This document shows, one piece after another, positions 9,201 through 18,000 of a stretch of 28,853 nucleotides of DNA. The stretch's first letter is position 1. Every line of letters starts with the position of its first letter. Below the pieces are notes generated by a model. That model saw only the letters and a list, made by a program, of their open reading frames with translations. It did not search any database and was not told the DNA's origin. Made by a program: the position numbers and the translations under genes. The stretch comes from a virus. Location of the stretch: positions 1-28,853 of IMG/VR virus record IMGVR_UViG_3300020421_000099, one strand, 5' to 3'.

Positions 9201-10350
9201 CTAATTCAGTTGTTCTTGGTTTATCAACATCTAAGAATGTAGATCCATATACTTCCGTCTCATAACCTTTTACATATGCTTTACCTGGACCAACCCTAAT
9301 ATTCATTAGGTCTTTAGATGGTTCATTACCATCATCAGTTATAGATCCTGGATAGAAAGTTCCAAATACAGAATGCCTATCATTCAAACATTCCTTTGAT
9401 TCTAAATCAAACTTTCTAACATAATAATTTCCACTTTCATCAAATGTCCTTCTAGCAAATTCTTTAGCAATCTCACTATAAACTGTCTTATCAGCAACTC
9501 TAGTTACTTCTCCTTCTTTAGCTCTAAGAAGTTCAATAAAACTCTCATCTTGAAAATCATCTATTTCTTTCTTTGTAAGAGTAAAGCTAATCTTTAGTCT
9601 GTCAGCACCAGGAGCAGTATAGTTAGAGAATCCAGCAGCATTATCATATAATGTATCATCATCAACTGCAGTTACAATGTCTTCTTTAATGAAGAATCCA
9701 ACTCTATATGATGGTCTATTACTATATTGATCTAGTATTAATGTTTCTTGACTTACCTCAACAAATGCACCACGAGCAAACCATACACCTTTAGTAACAG
9801 TAAATGCAGAACCAAGTGCAGTTGCATTGGATTTTATAGCAGTAGCAAAATCACTACCATCAGTAATGGTAGTAGTACCGTATGTGAAATTTGATAATGT
9901 AGTAAGATTTTCTCCATCTAGGAATTGTTCTGAAGCATAATCATCAGAACTCTTTTCATACTTGACATAAAGAGTAGTATGATTTGTAATAGATGTAGAA
10001 GATGAGAGAACCTTTACAACTTTAGCTGTGATACCAGATGTCTTACCCTTAATATTGAGACCAACAAGCTTATCATAGTACAATTCTACGGGAACACCAA
10101 AAAACGTAGATTCTACTTTGACAGCAGTATATTGTGAATCATATTGGAAAACACCAGGGATAACTACTGATCCCTCTTTGAACATATGTTTACCAAACTT
10201 CTCTATCTGTCCTTGTAGGATAGATTGAAGGGTTGTTAGTTCCCGTGCTTGTACGGGAGTGCCAGGTTTGAAAAGAACTTTATTAAAGTTCTTAGACGAT
10301 TCAAAATCATCAAAATATGGGCTGACATTTAAATTGGTGTTCTGTGGCAT
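3268..10350 (-). CDS. Giant virion structural protein with DUF4815-type N-terminus
   Basis: The 2360-residue protein starts with SPYFDDFESSKNF, then VLFKPGTPVQARELTTLQ and HMFKEGSVVIPG (about 10-66). This is the highly conserved start of DUF4815 proteins of T4-like cyanophages. A long beta-rich region follows, then an Asn/Thr/Ile repeat (NITNITNNITNITNT, about 1532-1546). Next come a Pro/Asp-rich linker and a conserved DPLAQSFFVDEDPGIFLTS segment (about 1560-1578). The C-terminal part ends in a compact domain with an AFRPPSADIRVLYRLYRAD stretch. Glycine-tyrosine beta repeats (SGYEDATYS, GQGYQVGDT) lie around 1790-1840. No signal peptide or enzyme motif is visible. Position after gp8 suggests a peripheral baseplate or fibre-network protein, perhaps replacing T4 gp9-gp10. 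It starts 4 bases after the gp8-like stop. Confidence 0.85.
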   Translation of the reverse strand: MPQNTNLNVSPYFDDFESSKNFNKVLFKPGTPVQARELTTLQSILQGQIEKFGKHMFKEGSVVIPGVFQYDSQYTAVKVESTFFGVPVELYYDKLVGLNIKGKTSGITAKVVKVLSSSTSITNHTTLYVKYEKSSDDYASEQFLDGENLTTLSNFTYGTTTITDGSDFATAIKSNATALGSAFTVTKGVWFARGAFVEVSQETLILDQYSNRPSYRVGFFIKEDIVTAVDDDTLYDNAAGFSNYTAPGADRLKISFTLTKKEIDDFQDESFIELLRAKEGEVTRVADKTVYSEIAKEFARRTFDESGNYYVRKFDLESKECLNDRHSVFGTFYPGSITDDGNEPSKDLMNIRVGPGKAYVKGYETEVYGSTFLDVDKPRTTELVESSVVPFQAGNKIRLNNVLNAAQIKLSAATSDYVDLRSERLGSTKSTASGSSIGRARVYDYKLQNAGYVDASSVWELFLMDIQTDTQLTVNQAHTIALPAVIEGSRSGARGYLRSAVSSSTGITLNQVSGQFIVDEQIIINGTEDGRVITAVTEYDLSDVKAVRSTAASRTFAADVVLETKKEFSGRSFSITSGGVVTSGRAGWVKSFKIGDIVAYKRGGVTDVTYNKVSAVSAANNNITLVAAPATISNVCHKALPSSTTTVSDLKILSSKIRSSNNGFLYAELPDTNIESIDLTDSIMQVRVESTGQSTDGSGQMDLPSLTGTDYVYAPFDEERYTVVYTTGAVETLTSDQVVLTSGGKGVTISGLTASQSNNVVVHSTQQKAKVKSKQKTLVRQAILNITGSNRSYSGVSTSISDGLTPSDVYGRRVQDREISLNVPDVVGVTAVFESSGNAEPSVPSLTLGSFNGPNGNNSDIILGEVGVGQSSGAAALVLARSGTTKIDVLFKNSNLFSDNEEVTFEESGVRAVLSNVDSGDPNIRNNFILDSGQREEYYDFGRLVRKQNFPEPQGRLKVYYDYYTINSEDSGDILTVNSYDKANYDTVPALDNVRNTDVIDLRPRVAPYSGSRSPFEFDSRDFSAAGQSATVLVSDENIQFDYKHYLGRIDRLFLNKDSTWSFQKGVPAVRPVEPETLGESFEIAKIEYKPYVYNPKKDVTITFRANKRYTMKDIGRLEDRIENLEETTSLSLLESKTESLVITDSTTGLDRFKNGFVVDPFDTFDVADKSVPFLKYDLSDGKLISRRYVDSIDLLVGSDSIVGTNGTPDLTVDPRFATDLGSTNIKKTGDLVTLDYSEVEDFQQPFATRVESVNPYAFRSWRGNLTLNPESDVFTERVFQTEDDGIGFNNDIIITTDPIPNMREQNIQFVGTKLKPGTNHYNWFAGTDMIENNIYTIPKLLEVTPIQGAFRTGETVRGLSVSTQNVSQGSDLRFRLASPNHKDGPYNTPTITFTNNPYSPNVGLSSAYSETTTVLNIDTASLNQKSDANFFGFASVGMRLVGEESGAEAVISDLRLITDDLGAVIGSYYIPGDSFNNGTNTARLSSIRPQDTIPGLNYSRAAADHFSEGEEITELTLERTLPVFPPPQVFNITNITNNITNITNTPRPQPRNNDDDHGDPLAQSFFVDEDPGIFLTSIEVYFMNKSNTIPIDLAVVEVVNGYPSQSVARNGKVTLNPDQVFTSTDATVPTKFTFDSPVYLPTGEYAFVLDSNTSDYQLWISQMGETEIATANLSELGQVIVSQQPAVGSLFKGQTKSTWTASQLEDMKYTAYKAEFVSDPGTLRMYNPQLSEWGTRNKLPENPIETFGKRVTVGLTSSVVGASGAVVHIGSKIQQVSNAGADGIVAEKLAHLGTAANTLSVTNAGSGYEDATYSTVSFTSVTGKGSGAVGVVTVSSGAITGATVKGVQTGQGYQVGDTITAALGTKGLGKDLVLTVGVTTGTNALVLTSCSETNFNTTNLIQYYNSTLGYGVTLANITPATVTVNSDQYDGKHFKVTHPNHGLHAANNTVSLTGLSGDSVPTKLTVGYAASLTSTVSVASSTGFNWFEGAQVNNSNPGYALIGEEVIKYTTVGTNNLSGITRSQDSTIARSYEIDTPIQKYELSGVSLRKINTSHSLVNVGNTIVDKVTLDSYHVELTGSASFNKDKHGGGNRGRGTKNIQFETIIPNITHQIPEKTNINASVRTTSATSIGGNETSFVDKGFQSISLAGKTRFLKPQMVCSYDNETSKMTALPGGKSFTIELQLSTLNTNVSPVVDVFRSSVITESARVNSPIADFITDRRANTLDDPHDNIYLTKVIRLETPSTALKVLFAAFRPPSADIRVLYRLYRADSDEIDKVFSLFPGYDNLDASGDVINEKNNSGRSDRKINASLEDQFVEYEFGVDDLPQFTGFQIKIDISSTNQAQDPELLDFRAIAVA
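5716..5757. repeat. Perfect 2 x 21-base tandem repeat encoding Asn-Ile-Thr units
   Basis: Two identical 21-base units (5716-5736 and 5737-5757, in phase with codons) lie inside the 2360-residue gene. On the minus strand they encode the NITNITN repetition that precedes the Pro-rich linker. In-frame perfect identity suggests recent duplication or slippage, so this is a possible length-variable linker. Confidence 0.9.
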
Positions 10351-10354
10351 CAGA

Positions 10355-11893
10355 TTAGAACTCTAGGATGATTTTGATATCTTCTCGTTGATTTGTTGCC
10401 CTTGTAACTTCTGGTCTTTGATCAACATAAATTATGTTTCCAGAATATTTTTTGATCTCAGGGTTGGCAAGACCACTGTTATAAGTTTGACCGAAATAAT
10501 ATGTTCTAGCATTTACCGTAGTAGAAACTCCAGTAAAATTAGTATCAAGTGCTAAGGTTTCAGTTCCAGAAGTAGTCGTAACTATTATGTTAGTATTACC
10601 ACCTGTACCTGGTGCAGCAGTAAATTTATTTAGTTTGTAACCATAGACAGGTTTTGTGCCAGTAGAGTTATCAGTAGCAAGACTTCTATCTTGCCAATAC
10701 TGCAACGTTTTAGTTGTTGCATCGTATCCAATAATCTTACCAACAGCAGTTGATCCAACACCAACTGTTTGAATAACATTTGCATCAGTAGAAACAACTA
10801 AACTAGTAGTTGCTGCACCTGTCAAACGTAATCCATAAACACCAGAAGCAGATGCTCCTGTTAGTAAATTTGTACTACCATGTACTTGGGGATTTTCAAT
10901 AATTCCTATACGAGCAAACTGGTTTCCTGTGGGGAAATCTGGGTTTGTTACGTCACTATTTTCAATCCTGGAATATACAAGAACCTTATTAGCACCAAGT
11001 TCTCTGTATATGTCAGAACCATGTCCACCTGGAGGAGGAACAATAACCGAGAATGAAGCACCAGCACCTGTTACAACAGAGTCTAGATCTAAAGTACCAA
11101 ACGAATATCCAGATCCACCATTCGTTACCTGTACTGTAGAAGGTTTACCATTGATAAAGGTGACAGATGCCAGTCCGTCTATTCCATCCCCTCTGATAGG
11201 TACGGCATTTTTAGTTCCGTTGAATTGATATGATGCACTAGTAACATCTTCGATGACAATAGTTTCAATCTTGCCATCTACTGCTGCATTTCGTACATCT
11301 GCCACATCAGTATTGGTTGCCCAATTAGCAGGTACGGGTACATAATCAGCACTATCAAACTTGATAATGTCACTAGGTTTTATAGTATAAAGATACTTCC
11401 AAACATACCCATCACTTTCCAATCTAGGTTGTAGATCAGTATGTGTTGGTTCCTCTAGAGAAATAACACCTGCACCTGAATTAGATGGTGCTGCTCCATT
11501 GTAAATGCACTCATAAACTCGGAAGTCTGAGTTCATTACATAGAAGTTTGTGTTATAAAGACTAGTGGCACTAGTTTGTGGACTCAATTTATTGATACTA
11601 TAATCAGGACGATACATTTCATATATCGTTCCTGTTGTCCAAGTAATCTTTCTAATTACTCTTAAAACATCATTAGATGTAATTTTTTTCGCAGATATAA
11701 GAGTATCATAAAAATTATCATGCTCATCGAAATTATCGATGGGTGATGGTGTATTAGTGTTCCAGTCTGATGCAATGTCTGTTGCATTTGGGAGACCAAT
11801 AAACACGTAATAGCTATTATCACTCGTCGAAATTCCGCTTACGAAATTCGTCGCATTCAATACTCTGATCTGATCGGTGATGACCGCTGGCAT
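10355..11893 (-). CDS. 8: Baseplate wedge subunit gp8-like
   Basis: This protein resembles T4 gp8, the dimeric wedge protein of the outer baseplate. Supporting features in the N-terminal third are SYYVFIGLP (about 27-35), the AKKITSNDVLRVIRKITWTTG region (about 68-88), FYVMNSDFRVYECIYN (about 117-132) and ESDGYVWKYLYTIKPSD (about 158-174). These correspond to the conserved 'YVFIGRP ... NDV ... WTSGTVYD ... YVMN ... VYKC ... DGYRWKYMYTI' landmarks of the family. At 512 residues it is much longer than T4 gp8 (334). The extra C-terminal half contains a Gly-Tyr beta repeat (TNGGSGYSFGTLD, about 258-270) like those in the neighbouring giants. It lies after gp25, gp6 and the gp7-like gene, matching T4 wedge order. 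An ATAAATA late motif precedes it. Confidence 0.9.
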   Translation of the reverse strand: MPAVITDQIRVLNATNFVSGISTSDNSYYVFIGLPNATDIASDWNTNTPSPIDNFDEHDNFYDTLISAKKITSNDVLRVIRKITWTTGTIYEMYRPDYSINKLSPQTSATSLYNTNFYVMNSDFRVYECIYNGAAPSNSGAGVISLEEPTHTDLQPRLESDGYVWKYLYTIKPSDIIKFDSADYVPVPANWATNTDVADVRNAAVDGKIETIVIEDVTSASYQFNGTKNAVPIRGDGIDGLASVTFINGKPSTVQVTNGGSGYSFGTLDLDSVVTGAGASFSVIVPPPGGHGSDIYRELGANKVLVYSRIENSDVTNPDFPTGNQFARIGIIENPQVHGSTNLLTGASASGVYGLRLTGAATTSLVVSTDANVIQTVGVGSTAVGKIIGYDATTKTLQYWQDRSLATDNSTGTKPVYGYKLNKFTAAPGTGGNTNIIVTTTSGTETLALDTNFTGVSTTVNARTYYFGQTYNSGLANPEIKKYSGNIIYVDQRPEVTRATNQREDIKIILEF

Positions 11894-11912
11894 TATTTTG
11901 AAACTTTTTGTT

Positions 11913-11919
11913 TATTTAT
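11913..11919 (-). promoter_or_regulatory. T4-like late promoter motif (ATAAATA)
   Basis: The minus strand reads ACACATAAATAAAC, a near-consensus T4 late box 20 bases before the gp8-like ATG. It overlaps the TAA stop of the 1048-residue gene, so the gp8 to giant-protein segment probably has its own late start in addition to readthrough. Confidence 0.6.
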
Positions 11920-14900
11920 GTGTAATCTAGAGATAGTTTAGTTGTTCTTTGAATTTCGGGCGCAGTTGTTAGTCCAGTTAGACCATTAAGTGTGTTAGCA
12001 GTATATGCTAAACCAACAACTCTACCAGCAGCTAAAGTAAATTTAGCCCAACTATAAGAACCATAATAATTACCTGTACCAGAACTAAGTCCAGTAAAGT
12101 TGCATCCATGTCCTGATACAATCTCAGTAGATACCCTGATCGTTTGACCAGAACCTACTCTTGCAATATCACTTACTTGGAATACTCCATCAAGAGCAAC
12201 AGTAGTCATACCAACAGTAGATGATCCATTGAAGGACCGTGCTGTTACACCACTACCAACATTAGATCTGCTAACCACAAAGTAGTCACCAGTTCCAATA
12301 CCAGTTTCCGTATATCCACCGTAAGCATTATCTCTCAATACAGAAGTTGATGGAATTGAAAATTCAAACTGTATTCCTTTTGCAGTTGATCCAATACCTA
12401 CAATAATACCATCATCACCATCCATTGATAATTCTTCTAGTTGCTTATATGGATTAGTAAATCCTGTTGTACCAAATCCAGTATTGTTTTTATTACTATC
12501 CACTATCCTAATTCCAAACTCAGTAATGTTTGGATCTTCAGTTTTTGTGAAAGCAATTACTCCAGACTGAGCATATATGGATGTGGAAGTCGTTCCTACA
12601 CCAGCAATAATATTTGTAGCAGGGAAAACTTGTCCAGCATATAAACCTCTTGCCTTACTTACTTTTACTCCATCAACAAATTTATCATCCTTCTGTTTAG
12701 TCCAAGTAACAGGTCTCTTTGGATCTTTAGCAGCAGTAATACCTTGACCTTTATAGAAAGTGGTTTGTAAGGTATCTCTAGAAACTACTTCTCTAATAGT
12801 CCTTGGATCTTGAGTAAGAATAGCTCTATTTTTAGGTGAAGTAAAGATAGTAACAGTGTCACCTTTGGTTATTGTCTCTACTGCTGAAGCAGTCTCAATA
12901 TCAGCATCAGTTCCTCTATAGAAAAGAATCTGACAAGTAGTACCTTGTGCTGGTGGTTCAGTGAATTTTATTTGTGTTCCACCAGTAAACTCATATGCAA
13001 CTCCTGGTTTTTGTAGAACCTCATTCAAAAATACTAATAATATCTGATCTAACTCTATTACACTTCCAGTAATTTTTTCAATACTTAGATCCTTATTATT
13101 CTCTTGTATAGTAAATTGAGTTTTACTACCGTTGAACTCACCAGAAAAATCATCTAAAATTTGGAATTTACCTAATACCCATCCAGCGAACTTATCATCC
13201 ATGGTATCGGTAATTGTAAATTCTGCAGGAACAAAATTAGTACCAGCACCGAAGGAAGTCGGTATTCCTGCAATAGTCATCTTCTCACCAATAGTATATC
13301 CATAACCAGTCTTGGTTAGAACAGGAGCAGAAATACTACCAGCAGCAGATACTTGAACAGATACAGAAGCACCTATTCCAGTTCCAGAACTAGTAAGTGC
13401 TAGATCATCATATGCATATGGAGCATCTAATCTCAACAATGGAGGATTGGTCCATGTATATCCTACACCAGGACTATCCATCCAAACTGTTTTTAGATGT
13501 CCATCCTGTATAGAGAAAGTACCACCAGCACTTGTAGTATGACTACCACCATCCACATGTACCTTGAATACAGTACCAGCACCTCTATAACCACTACCAG
13601 TAAATCCTATAGCAGCACTAATAGTTCCAAATCCTGAAACTACAGCAGTACCAATTCCAGCTTGTAATTTTTGATATCCAAATCCTTGACTATTACCAAT
13701 CGATACAATAATACCCTTCCTAGGAAGTCTATTAGCAGTTACGTCAGAAGTACTATATGTTTCTGTTTGTCCTGCAATATCATTTCCAGTGAATACTATT
13801 GAAGTTATTCCTACAGTTTCATCATATTCATAATCAGTGTCTGGTTTTTGGAATTGATTATTAATTAGTATGATACCATAATCAGTTCCAATACCTGTTA
13901 TATTAGTACCATTATTGGTAGTCATAGTAAAGGTTTTTGCAATACCAGTGAATCCTCCAGAAAGATCATCTAACACATAGTTACCACTATAGTCAGACCT
14001 CATAAAGGATCTACCTTGGAAAGTACTACCATCAACAACATCTGCTACAAGTAATTTGTGTGTACCAATACCTGCACTGGTCATTGTAATCGCAAGACCA
14101 ACTGCAGCATTACCTCTATCAGAAGCAAGAGAGAATGTATTATTAGCATTCTTTATAATAAAATAATCACTATTAGCAACTAAAGGTGCTGGTGGTACAA
14201 GAGATCTTATTTTTACTTTTGTTCCATTATCAAAGACATCAGTAAGAGCAGTAAAAGTATTATCAGCTACATTAACTGCACTTGAAGTTATTCCAATAGT
14301 TTGCCTAGTTCCACCAAAAGGTACGTCTTGAAAATGTATTTGATCTTTTTCAATTCGATAATCACCTTTAAGTAAAGTTATTGCTGCATTACCTAAATGA
14401 GGTTGTTCATAAGTACCTAACCATGCCCTGTCAACCAAGACATTATTAGTAATTGTACCGAATCCAATTACTTGGATTCTCATAACTTCATCATCAATTT
14501 GCACTAGATCATAATGTTTGAATCCTGTTGTATCATGAAAAAGAACTTCACGATTCAAGACAGTTTTTCCAGTAGTCGTAGCAGTACCAGTTTTTGTTAT
14601 GATTGGTGACTGCAGAACACTATCAATTGAAATAATACATCTACTATCTAATTTTTTACATTTGAAACTATGTGTTGTTCCAACACCAACAGTAGTCAAA
14701 CCAATTGGGTTATTTGCTATTGCATGTGCTCTAGTAGCAGCAAGTTTGAATCTATTTTCATCAACTTTGATCACAAATACAGATGAAGGTAAAATAGTAT
14801 CATTACCTATTCCAATACTTTCATGATCTATACCAATACCTCTAACATTACCAGCATGACTATATTCAATTTCTTCTCCAGCAATAAAAAAATGATTTTT

Positions 14901-15062
14901 TATTACAAACGTATCAGCACCTATTAAAACATTGGTACTAGATCCACCATCAAACTCATGAAAAAATATAGGATCTCCCTTATGAGTCAGGTTAAATGAC
15001 TTCTGAAAACTTTCACTTTCAGTATTGAAAATTTTATTAACTGATCCTAACTGAAATGCCAT
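11916..15062 (-). CDS. Large virion structural protein (beta-module mosaic)
   Basis: The 1048-residue product has no enzyme motif, signal peptide or membrane segment. It is built from recognisable repeated modules. Two copies of a 70-85 residue 'V-x-GD/GE ... Y-x-x ... YF-x-I/V-x-N-x-F-x-L ... GIGTH' bead lie at about 50-134 and 268-338. Two copies of an 'LDDxSGxFxG ... FT ... QKPxxxYE ... FT' domain lie at about 364-431 and 635-717. Gly-Tyr strands (PGVGYTWTNPP, KTGYGYTIGEK) lie near 531-593. The QKPG-x-x-YEF-type domain is common in marine phage appendage proteins. The ATG overlaps the stop of the gp7-like giant (TAATG), so the two are probably made together and assembled in the same wedge substructure. 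A homologue name cannot be given with confidence. Confidence 0.82.
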   Translation of the reverse strand: MAFQLGSVNKIFNTESESFQKSFNLTHKGDPIFFHEFDGGSSTNVLIGADTFVIKNHFFIAGEEIEYSHAGNVRGIGIDHESIGIGNDTILPSSVFVIKVDENRFKLAATRAHAIANNPIGLTTVGVGTTHSFKCKKLDSRCIISIDSVLQSPIITKTGTATTTGKTVLNREVLFHDTTGFKHYDLVQIDDEVMRIQVIGFGTITNNVLVDRAWLGTYEQPHLGNAAITLLKGDYRIEKDQIHFQDVPFGGTRQTIGITSSAVNVADNTFTALTDVFDNGTKVKIRSLVPPAPLVANSDYFIIKNANNTFSLASDRGNAAVGLAITMTSAGIGTHKLLVADVVDGSTFQGRSFMRSDYSGNYVLDDLSGGFTGIAKTFTMTTNNGTNITGIGTDYGIILINNQFQKPDTDYEYDETVGITSIVFTGNDIAGQTETYSTSDVTANRLPRKGIIVSIGNSQGFGYQKLQAGIGTAVVSGFGTISAAIGFTGSGYRGAGTVFKVHVDGGSHTTSAGGTFSIQDGHLKTVWMDSPGVGYTWTNPPLLRLDAPYAYDDLALTSSGTGIGASVSVQVSAAGSISAPVLTKTGYGYTIGEKMTIAGIPTSFGAGTNFVPAEFTITDTMDDKFAGWVLGKFQILDDFSGEFNGSKTQFTIQENNKDLSIEKITGSVIELDQILLVFLNEVLQKPGVAYEFTGGTQIKFTEPPAQGTTCQILFYRGTDADIETASAVETITKGDTVTIFTSPKNRAILTQDPRTIREVVSRDTLQTTFYKGQGITAAKDPKRPVTWTKQKDDKFVDGVKVSKARGLYAGQVFPATNIIAGVGTTSTSIYAQSGVIAFTKTEDPNITEFGIRIVDSNKNNTGFGTTGFTNPYKQLEELSMDGDDGIIVGIGSTAKGIQFEFSIPSTSVLRDNAYGGYTETGIGTGDYFVVSRSNVGSGVTARSFNGSSTVGMTTVALDGVFQVSDIARVGSGQTIRVSTEIVSGHGCNFTGLSSGTGNYYGSYSWAKFTLAAGRVVGLAYTANTLNGLTGLTTAPEIQRTTKLSLDYT

Positions 15063-18000
15063 TAGAGTGTAAAGGTTATGTTACTTGAAACAACATCTGG
15101 TTTATCGATCTTCATCTCAGAAACTCTAACAATATAAGCTTTATTAGCTAGAGGAGTAAATCTCAACTGAGTATTACCACCGATAACATATATATCCGTC
15201 GCTCGCATATCTCGTTTTTGATCGGTAGCGGTTGACAGGTTATTATATCTGTTCCAGTTAGAATTTCCACCATAGGAATTAGATCCAACTACGAACGTTG
15301 ACCAAGTACTATCTGTGGTGTTTTGTATCTCAATTCTATATTTGCATGTAGAATAGTTACTGTAATTCTTTTGAGATATAATATTAGTACTAGGAGAACC
15401 AGTAGCAGTAATAGTAGTGTATGTATTACTCAAAGCAGTATCACCAATTTCATAGTTACCAGTAATTCCTGTACCAGTAACTGTCTGAGCAACACCAACA
15501 TTACGAGCAAGTGTAGAAATAGTAACTGCAACACCAACAGGAGGAGTATGCTTCAATTTCAAGGTATTACTTGCCATATCAAGAGCTAATGCACCAACAT
15601 CAGTAGTACCTAGCATGTTACCGTAAGCAGTAAAGATAACGTTATTAGCTCCATCTGCTAACCAAGTAAATTCATCAATTTCTCTTTGTCCACCACTCTT
15701 TCTTGCTGCAACCAATATAGTACCAGACTTATACTTAGTAGCATCAATCGAAATTACATCCTGCTGTACTAATGAACCATTCACCGCTAATGCTTTAGTT
15801 TCACCAACATACTGTTGGAAACCAAATGAAGTAGTTGCTACTCCTACAGCATTACTAATAATTTCCTTATGGAAGGTTATATCGTAAGCATAAGCTGAGT
15901 TAGCTGGTACAAACATTACACTTGCAAGTTGACCATTTGTACTAGTTGTAAATTCACCAAGATCATCATAATCAGACAATTCTGAATATGTGTTCAAATA
16001 AGCATCAGTTCCATCATGGAATACAACAAATTCTGAATACTGAGTAGCATTGAAAGATACTCCCAAAGCAACATCAAGACTTACCTGTGCGTAATATTTG
16101 ATTGCGGTGATACCACTACCATCAGGACCACCTGTCAACATATCAAATGTATCAAGTTCAACAGATCTAATAAGATCTGGATCAGAATAGAATTGAGGAC
16201 TTATATCATCAATTTCTAATACTCTATTAGTTTTACATATAAGAGCATCACCAAACCTTCCTGAGGTAAATGTGATCTCATCACTAATAGTTTCTTCTAG
16301 GTTAGTATTCTCAGTTACAATATCATATTGATGTCTATCGAATAAAGAAGCTTCAGCATCAAGTAATATAACACCACCAGCACCAGATGATATTCCAGCA
16401 ACTTGTGGTGCTGTTGATGGTGTTGAGTTTATTATTAGATCAGAATGCTTCTTGAATCCAGCAATATGTGCTACTGAATCAACTGGTTCACTCCAAGATG
16501 CTATACCAACTGTACTCTTGAGAGCATAAGCAAAGTTCTGATAATAATCATTATCCTGAACTCTTTGATAGAAATCACTTAGTTTACCAGTATCTCTTTC
16601 CCATCCAAATGGTTTTTCGAAAGAACTATCTAATTCAAAGTGTCCAGTATATTCTTGAGAAGAATCTATTGTACCACCAGCAGTAGAATATGCTCCCTTT
16701 ACAGTATCTCCCGTATTGAAACCTACTAAACTATCAATACGTAAAACGTTACGTGTCTTACCAATACCTTTGACTACTTCTGCTACACCTCCACTAGAAC
16801 TAGTTACTGGTTCTCCATTTAGGAATTCACTTTCAACTAACGATACTTTGAACTTAGCAAGATCCTTATCATTAGTTACTGTTCCATATTTGGCATAGTC
16901 ATGCATACCAGGATCTTTATCTACAACATAAGTTACTGTTGCTTGGTTTATATTTCCATAAGCGGTTGTTACTCCAGTTAGAGTAAATGGTTTATATCCA
17001 TAATCTGCAGAGTTATATCCATTACCTGTCTGAACCCCTACGTTCTCTACAAATACTTTATCACCAACTGTAAATGGGAAAGGAACTGCTGTTGTAAATC
17101 CAGTCTGAGGTGTTTGTAATCTAAGAGTTACAGTTTTGGATCCAGAAGCATATAATGCACTAATAATACCAACACCATTAGTATTATCTACAGCATGTAT
17201 TTCAACGTCACCACTACTTAAATTACCACCACCAGAAATAATCTTTACACCAGTAACAGAACCACCAGTCATTTGAGATTCAAATTGTGGTCCCTGATTT
17301 ACTGAATCAGTTTTACTATTATAAACTACGAAATTTGGTGGAGTTAGATAATTTCTTCCTGTTGAAGTAATAGCAACTGAACCAATAGAGAAATTATCTT
17401 TTAGGAATAAAACTTGAGGGACTGCTGCTTGAGGTTGTAATGTACCATCTGAAGGATAGTCATAACCAGCATCAATCGTGGTTACTTTATCAATAGCACC
17501 AATATCACTACCAAATGCCTTTAAGGTTGCAGAAGATCCTGTAGTAGAAGCAACAGAAACTTCAGGGGTATCGATATATTGAACACCACCACTCTGCAAT
17601 TCAATAGAACTAATAGGTCCAATAATATTCTTAGAATCAGTTGTATAACGGATTAGTGACTCACTACTATATCCAACTACCTCAGGAAAATCAAATAAAT
17701 TGAAGTCAAAAGTAGTAGATGTTATGCTACTAATAGTATGCTTACCAGTAAACTTACTTACATTTACAAATATCTTAGAGTAATCTACAATATCAGTATT
17801 TACTTCAATTACTTTAGTATTCTGTAATGGTAAGAATTTATAGTAAAGTACTTCTGGAACTTGCTCTGTAAAATGAATTTTAGTTAGAGATCCTGCATTT
17901 CCAGGTATTCCAAAATTCTGTACTTCTATAGTAGAAACACCAGACCCTACAAATGGTTTATTATATTTGTTATCTAAGAAAAATTCTAACCTAGTATTCA

